The notes below the pieces were generated by a model. That model was not told the origin of the DNA. It made no database searches and saw nothing but the letters and a program-made list of their open reading frames with translations. From the NCBI GenBank assembly GCA_949128115.1, contig OX421964.1, forward strand, positions 34,588,177 through 34,652,176: DNA of 64,000 nt, in the 5' to 3' direction. This document shows, one piece after another, positions 21,391-34,383 of the stretch; positions within the stretch are counted from its first letter, which is position 1, and the number at the start of each line of letters is the position of its first letter. This DNA comes from Anaspis maculata (lineage: Eukaryota; Arthropoda; Insecta; Coleoptera; Scraptiidae). The translations under genes were made by a program, and so were the position numbers.

Positions 21391-24300
21391 TTAGTTAGTA
21401 TAATGATCATGATCTCAATGGAGCAATCGAACGCATCGCACGCATGCGCGTTTATAATTGCTGCGAAAGCGAGAACGTAGTGACTATCGGCTCTCGCTTC
21501 GTTACCCGAGAAAGAGATCGAGAACGAGAGTCGAGAGCTTCCACACTCAGAAAAATATTGAACTTCCCATTAACTAAATGTAGCAGTTCTTATCAACTGA
21601 TTATCAATACTGTAAAAAACGGTTCGTACAACGGCTCTAAGACTAAGTGACAGCTTTACAAATTGTGAGAAATACTACTTCAAAATAGTTGAACTGTGCA
21701 GTGGCAGCCACCACTACATATGTTGTTAATAACATCTTCGTAGAAGTATTCACCGTCAAATATCTCCATAGTTATATGTCCTACGTTCAAATGGTAGAAA
21801 TTACCACTACAGAAATGTTACCATCACTGCTACTGAAGTTACGCTCTGTTACACGGCTACGATCGGTAATAATCGAGTCGGTCAGCCAATGAGATTTCCG
21901 AAGTGTGATCATGTGATTTGATTCGGGTTTTCGATGGGAAGCATCTCACCCCACGCGCCCAAGCCATATTTTTCTTGTCGGTGCTTGTTCTCCATTTTTC
22001 TTGCGGTTCCGTCCGGTGTGTGGTGTTTCTGTTTCTGCGAGGGCAATGGAAAAGTAGCTAAACGCCTGGTATTCCACAAGAACTGAAATCAGTCTTCGAA
22101 GGTAGGTACTAAATTTTATATTGTGGTGAAGTAGCTACCTAGTTACGCTATAGTGTAGTTGTGGTCGTAGATACGTAGGTAGTTTAGCTGCACGCATTTG
22201 CCATTCAGCTTCGGCATGGTTTCTGTTGCCATCAATGGTTTGCATTTATCAGCTTTAGCGCTTTAGCTAGGTATTTGCTGTAAGTTGCTAGAGTATCCAT
22301 GACTTAGAAGTTTCCGGTTTAATTTTGAAATAAAAAGGTTAGGTTGTTAGCATAAATTAATCTGAAACGGTTTATTTTATAGCAAATTTTCTGGATGACG
22401 GAGCTTTCCTTTTGACGGAAGAAGATTTGATGCAACTAGTGCCTCAAGAGGGCTAAGGGCTGAGCTAAGGGCTGATCTAAAGCTGAAGTGGAGAGAATTT
22501 GTATCTAACGCGAGTGAGGATTATCTTAGTTCGCAAAATTAAAACTATGAAGTCTCGGATGATACCAGAGTCCCTAAATACGGATCTTTATAACATAATT
22601 TCCTCCGAGGCTTCAAGCTATCATGTTATTTGTACTGATTAATTACTAAGTTACATAACTATAGTTTATTTTATGAAATTCGCAATCTAAAATACAATGT
22701 AACCCCTTCTCATTTTTAATTTTCTTTGTAATATGTATTTTTTAACGTTCACCCATTTTTGTTTTGTTTTATGAAAATTTATCTGTTCCTATGATGTCTT
22801 GTAATCTACGTACGTATGATAATTATTCAAATTTCATTGAATCTTAATTGTATGGTTCTTTTTTTTTATTACATATTATTGTATTGAATTTCGATTATTT
22901 TTATTTATTCCCAATATTACAAGTATATTTATGAATAATGAAACGTAACGGTTAATGTTACCGACCAGATATGTGATAGCAATCTTTCCGTAAAGTAGGT
23001 AAAACCACCTAATATGGTATCTCTTATTACTATAATGCAGTATTCCTTACAACTACGAAAACATTCTGTCGACGACAGGGAATGTTGAAATTTACTTTGC
23101 TGTAGTGGTAAAATCCCCTATACTGTAGTGGTAAAATCTACTACTCCATTCACTGCGAATATATACGAGAAGTAGTGTATTACGAAACTATATCACATTT
23201 ACTATTTTGTAGTAGTATTATTACCACCATGTATAAGTTGGCGCCTATTTAACTGCTACAGCAAGTAGGACCAACGCTTTATCGCGTATTGCTTCCGCTT
23301 CTTTTTTCTCGGTGCACTGTAAGCGAAAGCGAGAAGGAGAGCCATGCAACTATCGCTCTCTTCTGCTCTTGCGGCGAAGCATTAGAAAACCTGGAAGCAG
23401 CGGGCAAAAAACCTTGCATTTTATCTCCACAAGCCACAAAATGAAGGTACTTGCTCTGTCTGTAGCATTATTTTTAGTGTTTCATCAGCGCCGAAATCGA
23501 GACTGCGGAATTAAGTCATGAGAGATAAAGTTGTATCATTCCCTCCACAATGAACTATTATGACGAAGGTTTATTCAACAACCGCAATTAATTTGCTCTG
23601 AATTGAATTGAATCACATTCAAAAGGGATCTCCTGGAACTGCCTTCGCGCGGTCCTCAAATGCCAGATGGTCGTTAAATTGTATTGAATTTCAACAGTAA
23701 ACGAGACGTAATTGAAAAATTGAGTACCTTTCTAAATTTATGATTGATTCAAACTATAGGAGAGAGTATAGTAGATACTTAAAAGGAGTTTTATTGTTAT
23801 TGTCACTTCGGTATAAAAATACAACAAAATAAGATTGACGCAGCACCTTTTTCAAGTCTCCTTTTCAGATAGAGCTAGCGCGATCCGTGCAATTTGATTC
23901 GGGTACACATTTCTCGATATTACTTCTTTTGATGCTTTGCAGTTAGCACCAAGGTATCGTTCTGTATGTAGGAAGGTACTTTTTACACGTAGGTACATCA
24001 GGTTCAAGCCAACAATGATGGCATCAAAAGGAGCATTTTGTTTTATGAAAATAGAAACCTAGTTGTTTTTTTTTTGAGCTCTCTTTTCACAAAACGACGT
24101 CCATTATGAAGCTAGTGGAAACGGCCATAGTAAAATTTCAGTATTGATTATTGAAACGGCCGTGTTACTACAATGTGAAGCATCCCGGGAAATGCACAAT
24201 CAGAAGAGACAAGCAACCCGGCAATCGGCAATGTTTCTTTTTTGTTTCGGACACGGCAACGCTATTGAAGTGAAATCTGTCATATCAATATTTATTGCGT

Positions 24301-24436
24301 TGTTTGGGATCGACGTGTGCGTGGATCTGTGAACGAAACATACCTTCGTCTATTTCTGTCTACCTTTTGCTCCCTTATTTTATCCCTGATGCCATGAGCA
24401 AAACTCGCTAGATTGTATGTAGTTTAACTTCAGTAC
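21391..24436. other. Unassigned interval between foldback elements
   Basis: No recognisable coding exon. A 'gcgaaagcgagaa' segment at about 21461 recurs at about 23322. TAGTAGTGGTAAAAT-like short repeats occur at 21690-21840 and 22990-23240. At 23441 an ATG in a fair context (cacaaaATG) starts MKVLALSVALFLVF, which resembles a signal peptide, but no convincing donor follows and the frame closes after 26 codons, so it is not called as a gene. Confidence 0.35.
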
Positions 24437-24439
24437 AGA

Positions 24440-27010
24440 TAGCCCAGGCTTTTTAGTCGAAAAAACGGCAAAACATGAAACAAATTAAAACACGGTCAAT
24501 CTCTTCAGTTTTGGGCTCACTAGACTTTGCTGTATAGCATACAAAAAGTCCCCAACTTTCCCCCGTGTGCGTCATTGTTTTTTTGACAGGCAAAGATGAA
24601 GACACCTCAAAATGCACTTCCCGATTAAAAATGCTCCTAGTTCTCAACCACCCAATCGATTTCTTTTATCTTGGTCTTGAATGAAAGATAATGAATCAAT
24701 GTGAATGATATGGGATAGCTTTTGTTCAAACTTTGACACTAACAGACTTAATTTCTTGATAATGACACTTTTTTCGTGTTTTTTTCTTCTATGCTCCAGT
24801 TAACATTTTACTTTTGCATCGACCACTTAATATCACTTGGTATTATTATATGCAGTAGATTCCCTACAGTTTTAGCTTCAAAATGACTTATCTTTTAGCT
24901 TCATTGTGAATTGTCCAGCAATTCCAATAAGGATTCTATGAAGTTACGTCAAACGCATTATATGGGGAAAATTACTTCTACATTATTAACCTAGACTTTG
25001 ATCTGTAATAATTGATTCTACGTTCAATATGCACAGCATCGTACTGACTAAATCTGGTCTGGTAGTACTCGTATGAGTGGGTACTGGGTACAGTTGCTCA
25101 ATTTTCCTCTTTGTGCATCATGTTTTTATAGTTTGTTCTTGTTATTGCCGTCTGCAGTGTCCGGCAATATCTCAGCTACTAAACTTCGGATTGCGCTTGG
25201 GTTTTTGCTAGATGATAGCTTAGGTACTCTGGATAGACAAACAACAAAGATATTTTATTTCATTTATTCGTCCGTCCGTCCGTCCGTCTGTGTGTCTGTC
25301 ATTTCACGCAATATCGCGGCTCCTAGACCTCGGATTAACCTCTGGTTTTCGCTAGATAATAATAGCTAAGGTACTCTAGGTGTAAACAAACAACACGGTG
25401 AGCTACGCGGGAGCACCCACGTGTAGTTGGTCCCCGTCAAGACGCATCTTCCTCCAGCTCCGGAGACTCGTTTGAAGATAGTGTCTTGCAACTGCAAGAA
25501 GAACTGCGGTCTAAAATATAGATGCAGGCGATCTTCCTTGTCTTGTTCGCAGATGTGTAAGTAAGTTCTGTAGGTGCACAACATGTGAGAGTCTACCCCA
25601 CCTTCTTGAGTATGACCCTAAGGACGATCTGTTATTCTTATAAACTTATGTATTTAGTCCCTTTAGGTGCTAGATGACTTAGCTATTATTTTAGATGGGT
25701 ATAGGTACTATCGGTAGGTATTCAAGGTAACTATCGATTTATTGTTTCGGAATCAACAGACGAGTTTTAATGAAACTAATATATTGGACAAAATAAGCTA
25801 AGAGGACGGATGGTAAGCTAGATGCGATTTTTTTTGACTACTAGTGAACTTGAGATTATAATAATAATAATTTGATATTTTTTGCAGAGCATGGCTATAA
25901 AAATCTTCCTGTGCTGTGCTAGACTTCCAAAACATTATTAAGCATGCAATACAGCAATACATTATATGAGCATTATTGATTTGAAAAAAATGATAATTTG
26001 CTCTTGAAAATTGTGGATTTTTAATTTACGATATTTTCACGTTGAATACATCAATGTTCAATATTTTGAATATGATCGATAACTGCAACTATTTCACGCA
26101 TTTACATCAGGCATTTGACATAATTATCATTTCTTGAATACTATAAAATCAAGTTGGTTTGATGTTCGGTGTAAGCCAGCTTGAAACTGAGAAATGTGGC
26201 TATATCCGCGGGAAAGTTGCTGTTGTTATATTATTATTATTTTAATGTAGAGTGTTATTTTTTCGGAAGCTAGAGAATTGTTTTGGCTACAAGAAGAAAC
26301 CTTGAAAGATGGAATCAAAGCCATATTACAGCTACAATACATTTTTTTCAACTGCGCGGAGATATTTTCGAGTGACATTCAGGACTTTTTTTCAATAAAT
26401 TATTTTTCTCACCTTGTAACCACTTACGTCGCGTTTATGATATGATAGTCTTATGCAGAAAAGTCCATATAATTCACCCAATCTTAAATTCAAATGATTA
26501 ATGCATCAAACGCAAAAATAACCCAAATTGAAAAACCGACTTTATTTTGGTCCCAAAATCACATTTTTCTGCCAAAAATTGCTCAAAAGATTTTTTAAAC
26601 AGAACTTAAATGTCATAATCGGATTTGCAAGGTCAGATTTAGTGGGAAACGATACCCAACATGCCAGTATTGTCTCAATATTATTGAAAACCAAATTTCT
26701 TGCATAGGTCACCAATTGTCCTCCTGCCGAGCTCCCCTCACGGGGACCGTAGACATCTAGTTTGTCAATAAGTTTTACTTATAACCCACTGTATCTAAAT
26801 ATAATGAATTTGAAGCCAATGACTAGATTACTCTTGTCCTAGAATTTTTTTAATGGAAATTTTGCCCCCTCCCCCTTAAAAATTATGACGCACACGGAGG
26901 AAAGTTGGGGACTTTTAGTATGTTGTTTAGTAAGGTTAAGTGGGTACGATACCGTGAAGATTGCACGTGGATTAATTTGTTTCATGTTGAATGCTAAAAA
27001 GCCTGGGCTA
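24440..27010. mobile_element. TAG/CTA foldback element, TSD AGA
   Basis: The ends are TAGCCCAGGCTTTTTAG and the complement of TAGCCCAGGCTTTTTAG. Target duplications AGA flank it at 24437-24439 and 27011-27013. Subterminal arms mirror for about 180 bp, with 'aaagtccccaactttc' and 'cgtgtgcgtcat' on the left and their complements on the right. Internally, about 25150-25400 holds two direct copies of a unit with 'tagctaaggtactcta' and a CCGT tract. No transposase is present. It shares its terminal sequence with 45218, 49669 and 53508. Confidence 0.85.
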
Positions 27011-27013
27011 AGA

Positions 27014-29466
27014 GTAATTCAGGCACAAGTTTCCAAGGGCCAGTTTCAATCTCCGTACAGTACAAGCGAGATAAACGCTGCGCCAAGCGTTTTGCGCTTT
27101 TGCGCAGTAGGTATAGGTATCCGTCCTGCGACATTGGACAAGTCTCCAAGTCTCCAGTAGTCACAGAACGTAAGCAACGCAAGACGCCGACCAATTGGGA
27201 AGGCTATTTCTTCAATGTATTGGTGTCTGATTGGTCAGCAACTTGCGTCACTTGCTTTCTGCGACCATTGGAAATTGTGCATGAGAAGTTTGACTTCAGT
27301 CAGTATTGAGAGCTCGACCAAGAAATCATAACAGAGAGACAGATTTCATTTTTGTGCAGCTGTTCTCAGAAAGTCTGCAAGACATGATGTAGATATACCT
27401 AACGAGTAGTGCAAAAATCGAGGCAAAAATATTCAATGTTGAGACGACTTCACTCAAAGTAAACTTGACACATTTCAATGTTGACGAATTCTAATAAGTT
27501 CATGAATAGCACTGATTGCTATGGAAATTATCACCGCCCTGGTTCCAGGCCATTCAATCCGTGTACGTATAGGGATAAGAGGATACGGGTAGGTACGGGT
27601 ATAGGTATATGGGAAATCGGTTAGACTAATAGGATGTGACTTGGGGGTTGAGAGTTTCTTCCCGTGGTTGATAATCGCAGTGTTGATGGTAAATGGAAGT
27701 GGCGAGCGAGCTTTCCCGTGATAAATTCGGATGAGTCGGTTTCATCGTTCAGGTCAGGGAATGTCAGCACCCTCCTCCCTTCTAAAGCCAAGAACCAGGA
27801 AACCGCATTAATTAAAGTCGCGTATCGTCTCGCTCTTTCATCATGTCGACAGCGGGGCGCTGAAATGAGGACTTTATACTAAATCAGAATTCAACTATGC
27901 GCTTGTCGAGGCCTTATTAAAGCATAAATCATGTAAATAATTTGTACCTACCTGGCGAGCTTTGTGTACCTATCATGAAATTATTTAAATAATTCACCGT
28001 GAGCTGCCGCAAATATTCTGTGCCGTAGGTACGTGGATATATCCTCGTGCCAGATGAACTTCGTTGTGTTAAATTGCCATTTTTCCTGCCCTAATGCGAG
28101 GTGGTAGCACGTATAGTATCAATAATAGTTAATTCGTGACCAAACAGTAGATTTGAAACAAATTATTTAAAATTCAAATATGTACTTCAATTGCCATATA
28201 AATAAAATAATAACATTCCAGTTGATGCATATTTTATTGTAATAGTGCATACAATTGCATTATTCATACGAATAAAAATTATCAATACTGAATTTGTAAA
28301 AAGGCATAATAAATGAAGTGAACACATCTACTGGGATGTACAAATTTCATTTCACTGAATAAAAGTAGGTATGCTGGATGGATCCATGGCCTGCGCCCCA
28401 GGTTTAATGGGTTAGCACTGACAGGAAGTAGCATAATGCCTGAAAATTATTTAAAAATGCTTACAAACCATTCGATTGATCTCTCAACCAATGCAGAGCC
28501 AGATGGTCACACGGTTTTCTAACGAGAATTTTTTTTCAGGGAGATTTCTATAGAAATAGGATTTTTTTATTCCATGACTCACCCGGTATTGTCAAATGAA
28601 AGGTTTTGTAGGGCTGAGGCCTACCTTCCACAACTGCCTTTAAAAGCATTTTTTAGATGCAAAGCGAGGTGGAAGGTACTAGAAGACGTTATGGTTTTAA
28701 TACATTTTATTTACATACACACATTTTTCACATCGGACACCCGAGACTAGATATAAATTCCACTGCATACAACAATTTCAATATGTCGGGCATAGTTGAG
28801 GGTGGCAAATACACTAATTGATTGACCACGAAGCTTTGGCTCCTTTTGAGCAGTGCCACTGGTGACGTCCGCCGACTAATGGAATTGGTCCACCTTCCTG
28901 GGTGCTGGTGAATCCGGCATACCACGGCGGGTATAAACTTCGTCATTTCGCTGTATTCGTACTCAGCTAATCCTGTCGCACACAGTTATTTTTGCTGATG
29001 GTCAATTGAGGTCTCCAATTTTCCGTTGTCTCTCTTTACTGTGACGTCATGCGTATAAGATACGGTTAATCGAGGTCATTGGGCGCTTCCCAATAAGGCG
29101 TATAAGGACACAATTGGACACATATGGACACAATTCGACACAGCTAGCGTTCTAATAGCAGTAATAGCACCACATGTCGACACAATCGAAACATTGGCGA
29201 GGCTGAGTTTAGAATTGAGCTGGCAAGTGCACTTTGACATTGTGTATCCGTCTTGTCGCAGTTATTGGAAAGCGCCCTATGTTTCTTGAGATATGACCTG
29301 TGGATATGACATTTCGTTTCTGACAATGGGAAATTTTTCGAATCTGACAAGCGCTCTGTCGTGTATTTCTTTGATTTCAGCATGGATTTTATGATTTCAC
29401 TTGTTCTTACCCTCGTTCTTACCAATAAGTGTGTTATATGTAGTGGAAAACTGAGAAGATACAGAA
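27014..29466. other. Unassigned interval
   Basis: No gene recognised. About 27164-27269 has an imperfect inverted pair ('gcaacgcaagacgccgaccaat' against the complement of 'gattggtcagcaacttgcgtc'), possibly a small MITE. About 29092-29140 has four short 'ggacacaatt' direct repeats. The remainder is AT-rich single-copy-looking sequence. Confidence 0.35.
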
Positions 29467-29664
29467 ATGGTTCAAGAGTGTTTGTTGTGTCGCTGTATGC
29501 GAGTCGAGAATAAGACGAATACACCCAGCATAACCATGCACCGGTTCACGAAAGACCCAAACTTGATGGAAGTGTGGCTGCACCAGCACCAGCACCAGCA
29601 GGAATCACGCTGCACCAGGCACGTGCATCTTACTACGAAAAAACTCTATTACTTCGTCCATTAA
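29467..29664 (+). CDS. Short ORF with THAP-type C2CH zinc finger
   Basis: A 65-codon ORF starting MVQECLLCRC. It fits the THAP signature C-x2-C-x40-C-x2-H with C5, C8, C49 and H52, plus the conserved spacing and type of MHRFTKDP (residues 24-31) and W37. THAP domains are sequence-specific DNA-binding fingers found in chromatin proteins and in P-element-type transposases. A poly-His/Gln stretch (LHQHQHQQ) occupies the middle, where structured families have helix. The protein stops 13 residues after the finger and lacks the usual AVPTIF box, so it is a truncated gene, a first exon whose splice site I cannot see, or a transposase relic. The finger itself is fairly secure; gene status is not. Confidence 0.5.
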   Translation: MVQECLLCRCMRVENKTNTPSITMHRFTKDPNLMEVWLHQHQHQQESRCTRHVHLTTKKLYYFVH

Positions 29665-31271
29665 AAACTCCCTTATGGGCTCTAGTGACTTTCCCCACAT
29701 GATAATGGGAACAGTATAGCTATCCGATTCAAAATTCCCGCAAAAGTCAGAAACGAAACGTCGAAACGTCATAAACGTCAAAACGTCAACGGTGACCTCG
29801 AAAATCCATGTATTTTCTATCTCCTAAAATTGGAAAGGTCAATTAATTAATTATTATAGTTTCTGTTGAAAAGACCCCAGCTATCTTCTTGAATCCCTGA
29901 ATGGGTAGACAACCCATTATACTCCCATTTAATTCAACTTATTTGGATTAAATCACGTTTCCCGCTTTTGGGACCCCTTGGCCGGTGATCACCTAGTATC
30001 AGGACGACATCCCGTTGTGCCTCTCTTCTTGTTGTTCGAGGATAGAGCTCTCGCGATTGTTGAGACGGGTCTGACTACGAGTTTAAAAACAATAAGACAC
30101 AGTATAAATTTTTAACATAACATCAATCTATTGACTTCTTTGTAGAAGTCAAAATGTTTAAATAATGCCTCGCTTCTATGATGCCTAGTCCTACCTTCAC
30201 ATCGCAGGCTAAAATATCTAAAAGATCTAACCTATTCCCGAAAAGATAAGTTTGCCCTAATTATTTCAGAGGTACCAACACACCAACCCTCCGACGAACA
30301 CCTGATTGTACACCTTGACCGACATTTAATTCTGACTGATTTTTGTGCTTCAAAGTTCTTTTTGTGGTTCAATCAGATCCTAACATTTATGTTAGTGTTA
30401 GAGGTCATGTTAGGGTTAGGACCGGCTTCTAGACACTGCAAAGGGAAGAGTGACTTCGACCACGAATGCAATCTAAGGTTTGTGGGCCGGTGTGTGCGGT
30501 GGCCCCCTTTTTGTGAAGCCCCTTTTCAAAGGCTGACGCTCTTTTTGGGCTATGGTTCTCTTTTGTCCGTTTGGAAGGTATTGGATATGGCTGGCCTTTG
30601 TGGAGGCTTTAAACCTGTTTTCGCCGTGAATTGCCCCCAACGCTGAGAAAGATCTCCGTGATCGAGAGTGCCTATAACCGGAAATGTTGAACCAAATTTC
30701 ATCCTTCCAAAAACTTCCGAACCGATGGTGTACGCGAAACAATTACTCAAGTCAAAGTTCAAATTTAATGTGGAAAACGTTTTGAGCACGCCCCGTATAC
30801 GCGCTAGTTCATTGTTGTTAAGCAGTTCGTGAGAGAAGGCCGCAGTCAGGGGAAACAAAACGCAGAGAATTGACTATACAGGGTGTTCGCCGAAAAGCCG
30901 ATGCGGAGAGGCGTCGAAATAATCTCTACCTTAACGCTTAATAATCGCCGTCTACAGTATACCTGATCGAGCCCTAATAATTCATTTTTACAAAGTCCCT
31001 ATCCGAACGATGGCGTCGTTGGATACCGGATTGAATCCATCAGTTTCGAATAAGACCGTCTTTATTCCCGGGGCAAGCTCTACATGGAAATAGCAGGAAC
31101 TGTCGTGGCGCTAAAACAAAATTATTAGTTTCAAAGAGGGGGGGGGGTCATCAATCCGATCAACCTTAAGCACAATCCCAACTCACCAAGATTAATTCTC
31201 CGCTCGTCGAGGTGATCACTCCGCTACACGAGATACCGAAGCGAGAGAACTCATTTCTATCGGGCCTGGAT
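29665..31271. other. Unassigned interval
   Basis: No gene recognised. Short frames on both strands at 30360-30860 overlap each other and show no family motif. At 30878 a TACAGGGTGTTC sequence resembles the ends of arthropod DNA elements, but no partner end was found. A G-run lies at 31137-31147. Confidence 0.35.
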
Positions 31272-31830
31272 CATTAAGGGGCTCCAACTCGACATTTTCG
31301 AAGTGGGTTGAAACTCGTCGTCGAGGGAGCGCAACTCAGCATCCTGGAGGGGGATCGAAACGCATCATCAACGGGTCCGAACTCTACGACTTGGAGGAGG
31401 GTCGAAACTCAACACCGAAAGGGCCTCGGCACAACAACCTGGCGAAGCGTTGGAACTTGTCGTCGGAGGGTTCTGACACGACTCCTGGAGGCGGGTCTAG
31501 ACTTAACATTCAAGGGCTTTGACACGACATCCTAGAGGTGGGTTACAACTCAGAGTAGCAACTCATCGGCTTCTAGGCGGGTCAAAATTCAACCTGGAGG
31601 GTTCTAGACTCAACTTTCCCCTTAGGGGACCAAAACACGTCTCCGAAGGGTTCCAACTCGACTTTCTCCAGGGGGCTAAGACGCATCAGCCGGGGATTCG
31701 ACTCGTAATCATCCAAGTGGGCTGGGACTCATCATCGGGGCTTCGACTGTACGGCCTCTAGGAGGGTCGCGACACAACATCAACGGGTTCTAGCTCAGCT
31801 TCCTCGAAGAAGATTGAAACTCTTCGCTAA
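31272..31830. repeat. Degenerate GC-rich minisatellite, about 47-bp double unit
   Basis: About 22 half-units alternating near 26 and 21 bp fit the pattern 'gggtt(c)(c/t)aactcgac..cctcgaggc / gggtcgaaactcaacatc'. That makes roughly eleven double units. Divergence between units is high, so the array is old. Two overlapping frames (31308-31535 and 31519-31761) stay open, which the regular unit explains without a gene. Confidence 0.75.
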
Positions 31831-31844
31831 CAGACCCAGAAGTT

Positions 31845-32330
31845 ACATGAAAACGGGCTTTTTGTGGCGAAGTCCAGTGAGGTTAGGAAATTTTGACATG
31901 AAATGCCAATTCTGGCGTCTCCTGCTGTTATGACTGTTATCTTGTCAGAATGGCAGGTAAGTGACAGAGTGCCGAGCCGTTCTAGGTTTTAGACACTAGG
32001 CCCTCATTTCTGACCATACATTAGAACAGTTTTCTCAACCTAGTATATAATGTGATGGTATATTATGATTCACTATTTTATTCAAAAAAAACTGTTCACC
32101 AGTAGCCCATTTAAACTGGAGAAAGTCTACCAAAATCAAGACGTCTTGAGCGTTCATACAATCTTGCAACAGCGCTGTACTCGATTGACAATACGAATTC
32201 AAGGTCATCTGAGGAAATATTGATCCAACATTACAAATTTGAGCATCCCCAAATATCGCAGAATTGCCAACTTGGCGTGAAAAAATTACCGTTCTAGTGC
32301 TGAATTTAAAAGCTGATCGGCATATAGGTA
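31845..32330 (+). repeat. Second copy of the 2334-2808 dispersed repeat
   Basis: Inverted relative to 2334-2808. This copy is followed directly by 'tacagggtgatccaccgag', an ACAGGGTG-type element end, rather than by CAGTGGCGTA. The common block therefore exists in more than one element context. Confidence 0.65.
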
Positions 32331-33017
32331 CAGGGTGATCCACCGAGACTTCCCCCCTATGTTAAAATTCCCCCGATTGCAATAAATTGGCAGGAAAAAG
32401 AATTTTTCTTAACAATTTCTACTGCAGAATTCAAAGGACACCAAAATTTTCTATATCTTGCAGTATACAGAATGTTCCAAGAAAACTTTCACGTTTTTTT
32501 TTGACATCCTAGATTCAAATATTGGGAATGAAGCGGCTATTCTCATTGAGTCCAAATAATATAATTTGATATGTGATTATGATCATAGCTGTTCATTTCC
32601 AAACTTTCTACTTCAGATTTTTTGCCACCAAATTTTTTCCCGAAAAACGCCGTAACAGGTCAATTTTTATTTGAAGGGGGACCTCTAGGATACGTATTGC
32701 AGAATTTTTATCTTCAAACCCTTCGCCTCCACCCTACCCTACTTCAAAATTTTGAATACCATTGCCCATCTTGTGGATACATCAAATTGAAGTTGATAAA
32801 ATCCTCTTTCTGCCAAATATATTTTAAAAAATTTCAAAGTAGTACATATTGTATAAATTTTCAAAGTAGGGTATGGAGGGAATTTTGAGTACTCTGGGAA
32901 TGGTATAAAAAAATATCGGTTGTGTCATCCCAAAACTTCCCCGACGAGTAGCAAAGAACGGATGGAAATTTTATTATGAGACGTCCCTTCGGGTGGGAAG
33001 TTAGAATTTGGGAAAAA

Positions 33018-33472
33018 GTTTACACCGTGGCTTTAGTCCCCGACCTAAGCACTAAATTCGACCCAAAAAAAATTTGGCCACGAGGTGTAAATGACCATGG
33101 ATGGACTAGGACCAAGTTGTTTGGGTCAGGCCTCTTGGCAGCCGTGGACTGACCTAAATTTAGTCTGGACCAAATTCCCAAAGATGCGGTGTAAACGGTA
33201 CCGGACTGGCCCAAGTCGCTAAAATCTGTATTAGACTCAGTTGGCAGGCTGTCAGTCAACCTAGCTGATGCTTCCTGACTGTCGAGGCTATGTAATCACT
33301 GGTCGAGTACGAGTATTCAAAAGAAGATTGTTATAGACCAAATCTGGACTTTATTTGAAAATAGGTCGACCTTTAGTCTATCGGTGTAAACGCTGGAAAA
33401 GAAGGACCATTTTAGGTGGAGTTTGGGTCAGTGCTTGGGTCAGTTCGGCTTTAGTCCTTTGGTGTTAACATA
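33018..33472. mobile_element. Inverted-repeat element with GTTTACACC ends
   Basis: The left end has 'gtttacacc..ggctttagtcc..cctaagcact'. The right end, reversed, has 'gttaacacc..ggactaaagcc..cccaagcact'. 'ggtgtaaac' also recurs internally at about 33191 and 33383, suggesting multiple related sites. There is no clear TSD and no coding capacity. Confidence 0.45.
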
Positions 33473-34259
33473 ACCATTGCCTGAAAATGTTCAAGAATCA
33501 CTTACCCTTTGTTGTTACAAAAAGTTCGCAAGCTGAAAAGTTATGGAAATTTGCAGTTTTTCACAAGGAACTATATTATGTAGAAAGAAAAGTGAGTGAG
33601 GCAGTCAGACGCATTGGTACATGAATGAAGGTGAACGATCTGAAATTTACATCACAAAAAAATTGAAAATAATTTACAGGAAATTGAAAATTTTGAAAAT
33701 TCGAATTTCTCGGGAAAACCTCAAGATCTTCTCCCAAGTCATCTTATTGTTCAGATCGTCAATTACGGCTTCAGTTCAATTAGCTAATTCGCCGGATTAC
33801 ACGGTCTGACGGAGATGTCATTTAAACATAACCACAAGAGATTAACAGAGTTTGACATGGCAACTATCTGGCAATGTTTCCCGGTTTTCTGATGCAAAAT
33901 TACCAAATTTATCAGAAAATGTACTTTTCTTCTTCAAAAAGATAACTATGTATATCATTCATGTGCTCGCCACCGTACTGACATTTAGAATGTCACATTT
34001 AATTCAGTTAACATCAAACCAATCAAAAAATCGACACAAAATGAAGTCTAAAAATTAATTTCCAAAAAGAAAAATTTGATAATCAAACCGGTATATCGCT
34101 AAAATCAGGTGACACATAGAACATTAAACCTATTTTCAAGCCTTCATTATCGAATATTCCATTTCCCTTCTTGGGCCTGGCTCATCCACCCCTGCTAAAT
34201 AGGTACATAGGTAGGTCGTACCTCAGAGTAGTGAGAGTTCCTTTCACAAAATTCCATTG

Positions 34260-34383
34260 CGGACAAAAAAAAAGTAGGACAGAGCTTGTCATGGAATGTA
34301 CCAAATTTGGCTTTGTGTCACAGTGACACCAGGGCGAAATCAGTACAATCCGTATCAGTCTCTGTCCTACTTTTTTTTTGTCT
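34260..34383. mobile_element. 124-bp hairpin MITE
   Basis: Near-perfect terminal arms: GGACAAAAAAAAAGTAGGAC at left and its complement at right, then 'agag/ctct'. The loop of about 70 bp is unrelated. No target duplication could be fixed. Confidence 0.65.

Noticed and set aside
23441..23521. ATG starting a signal-peptide-like MKVLALSVALFLVF
   Set aside because: The frame closes after 26 codons, no convincing donor site follows, and there is no downstream cysteine-rich or secreted-protein exon.
31308..31761. Two overlapping open frames as a possible repeat protein
   Set aside because: They follow from the regular, stop-free minisatellite unit; the frames switch and there is no start context or splice support.
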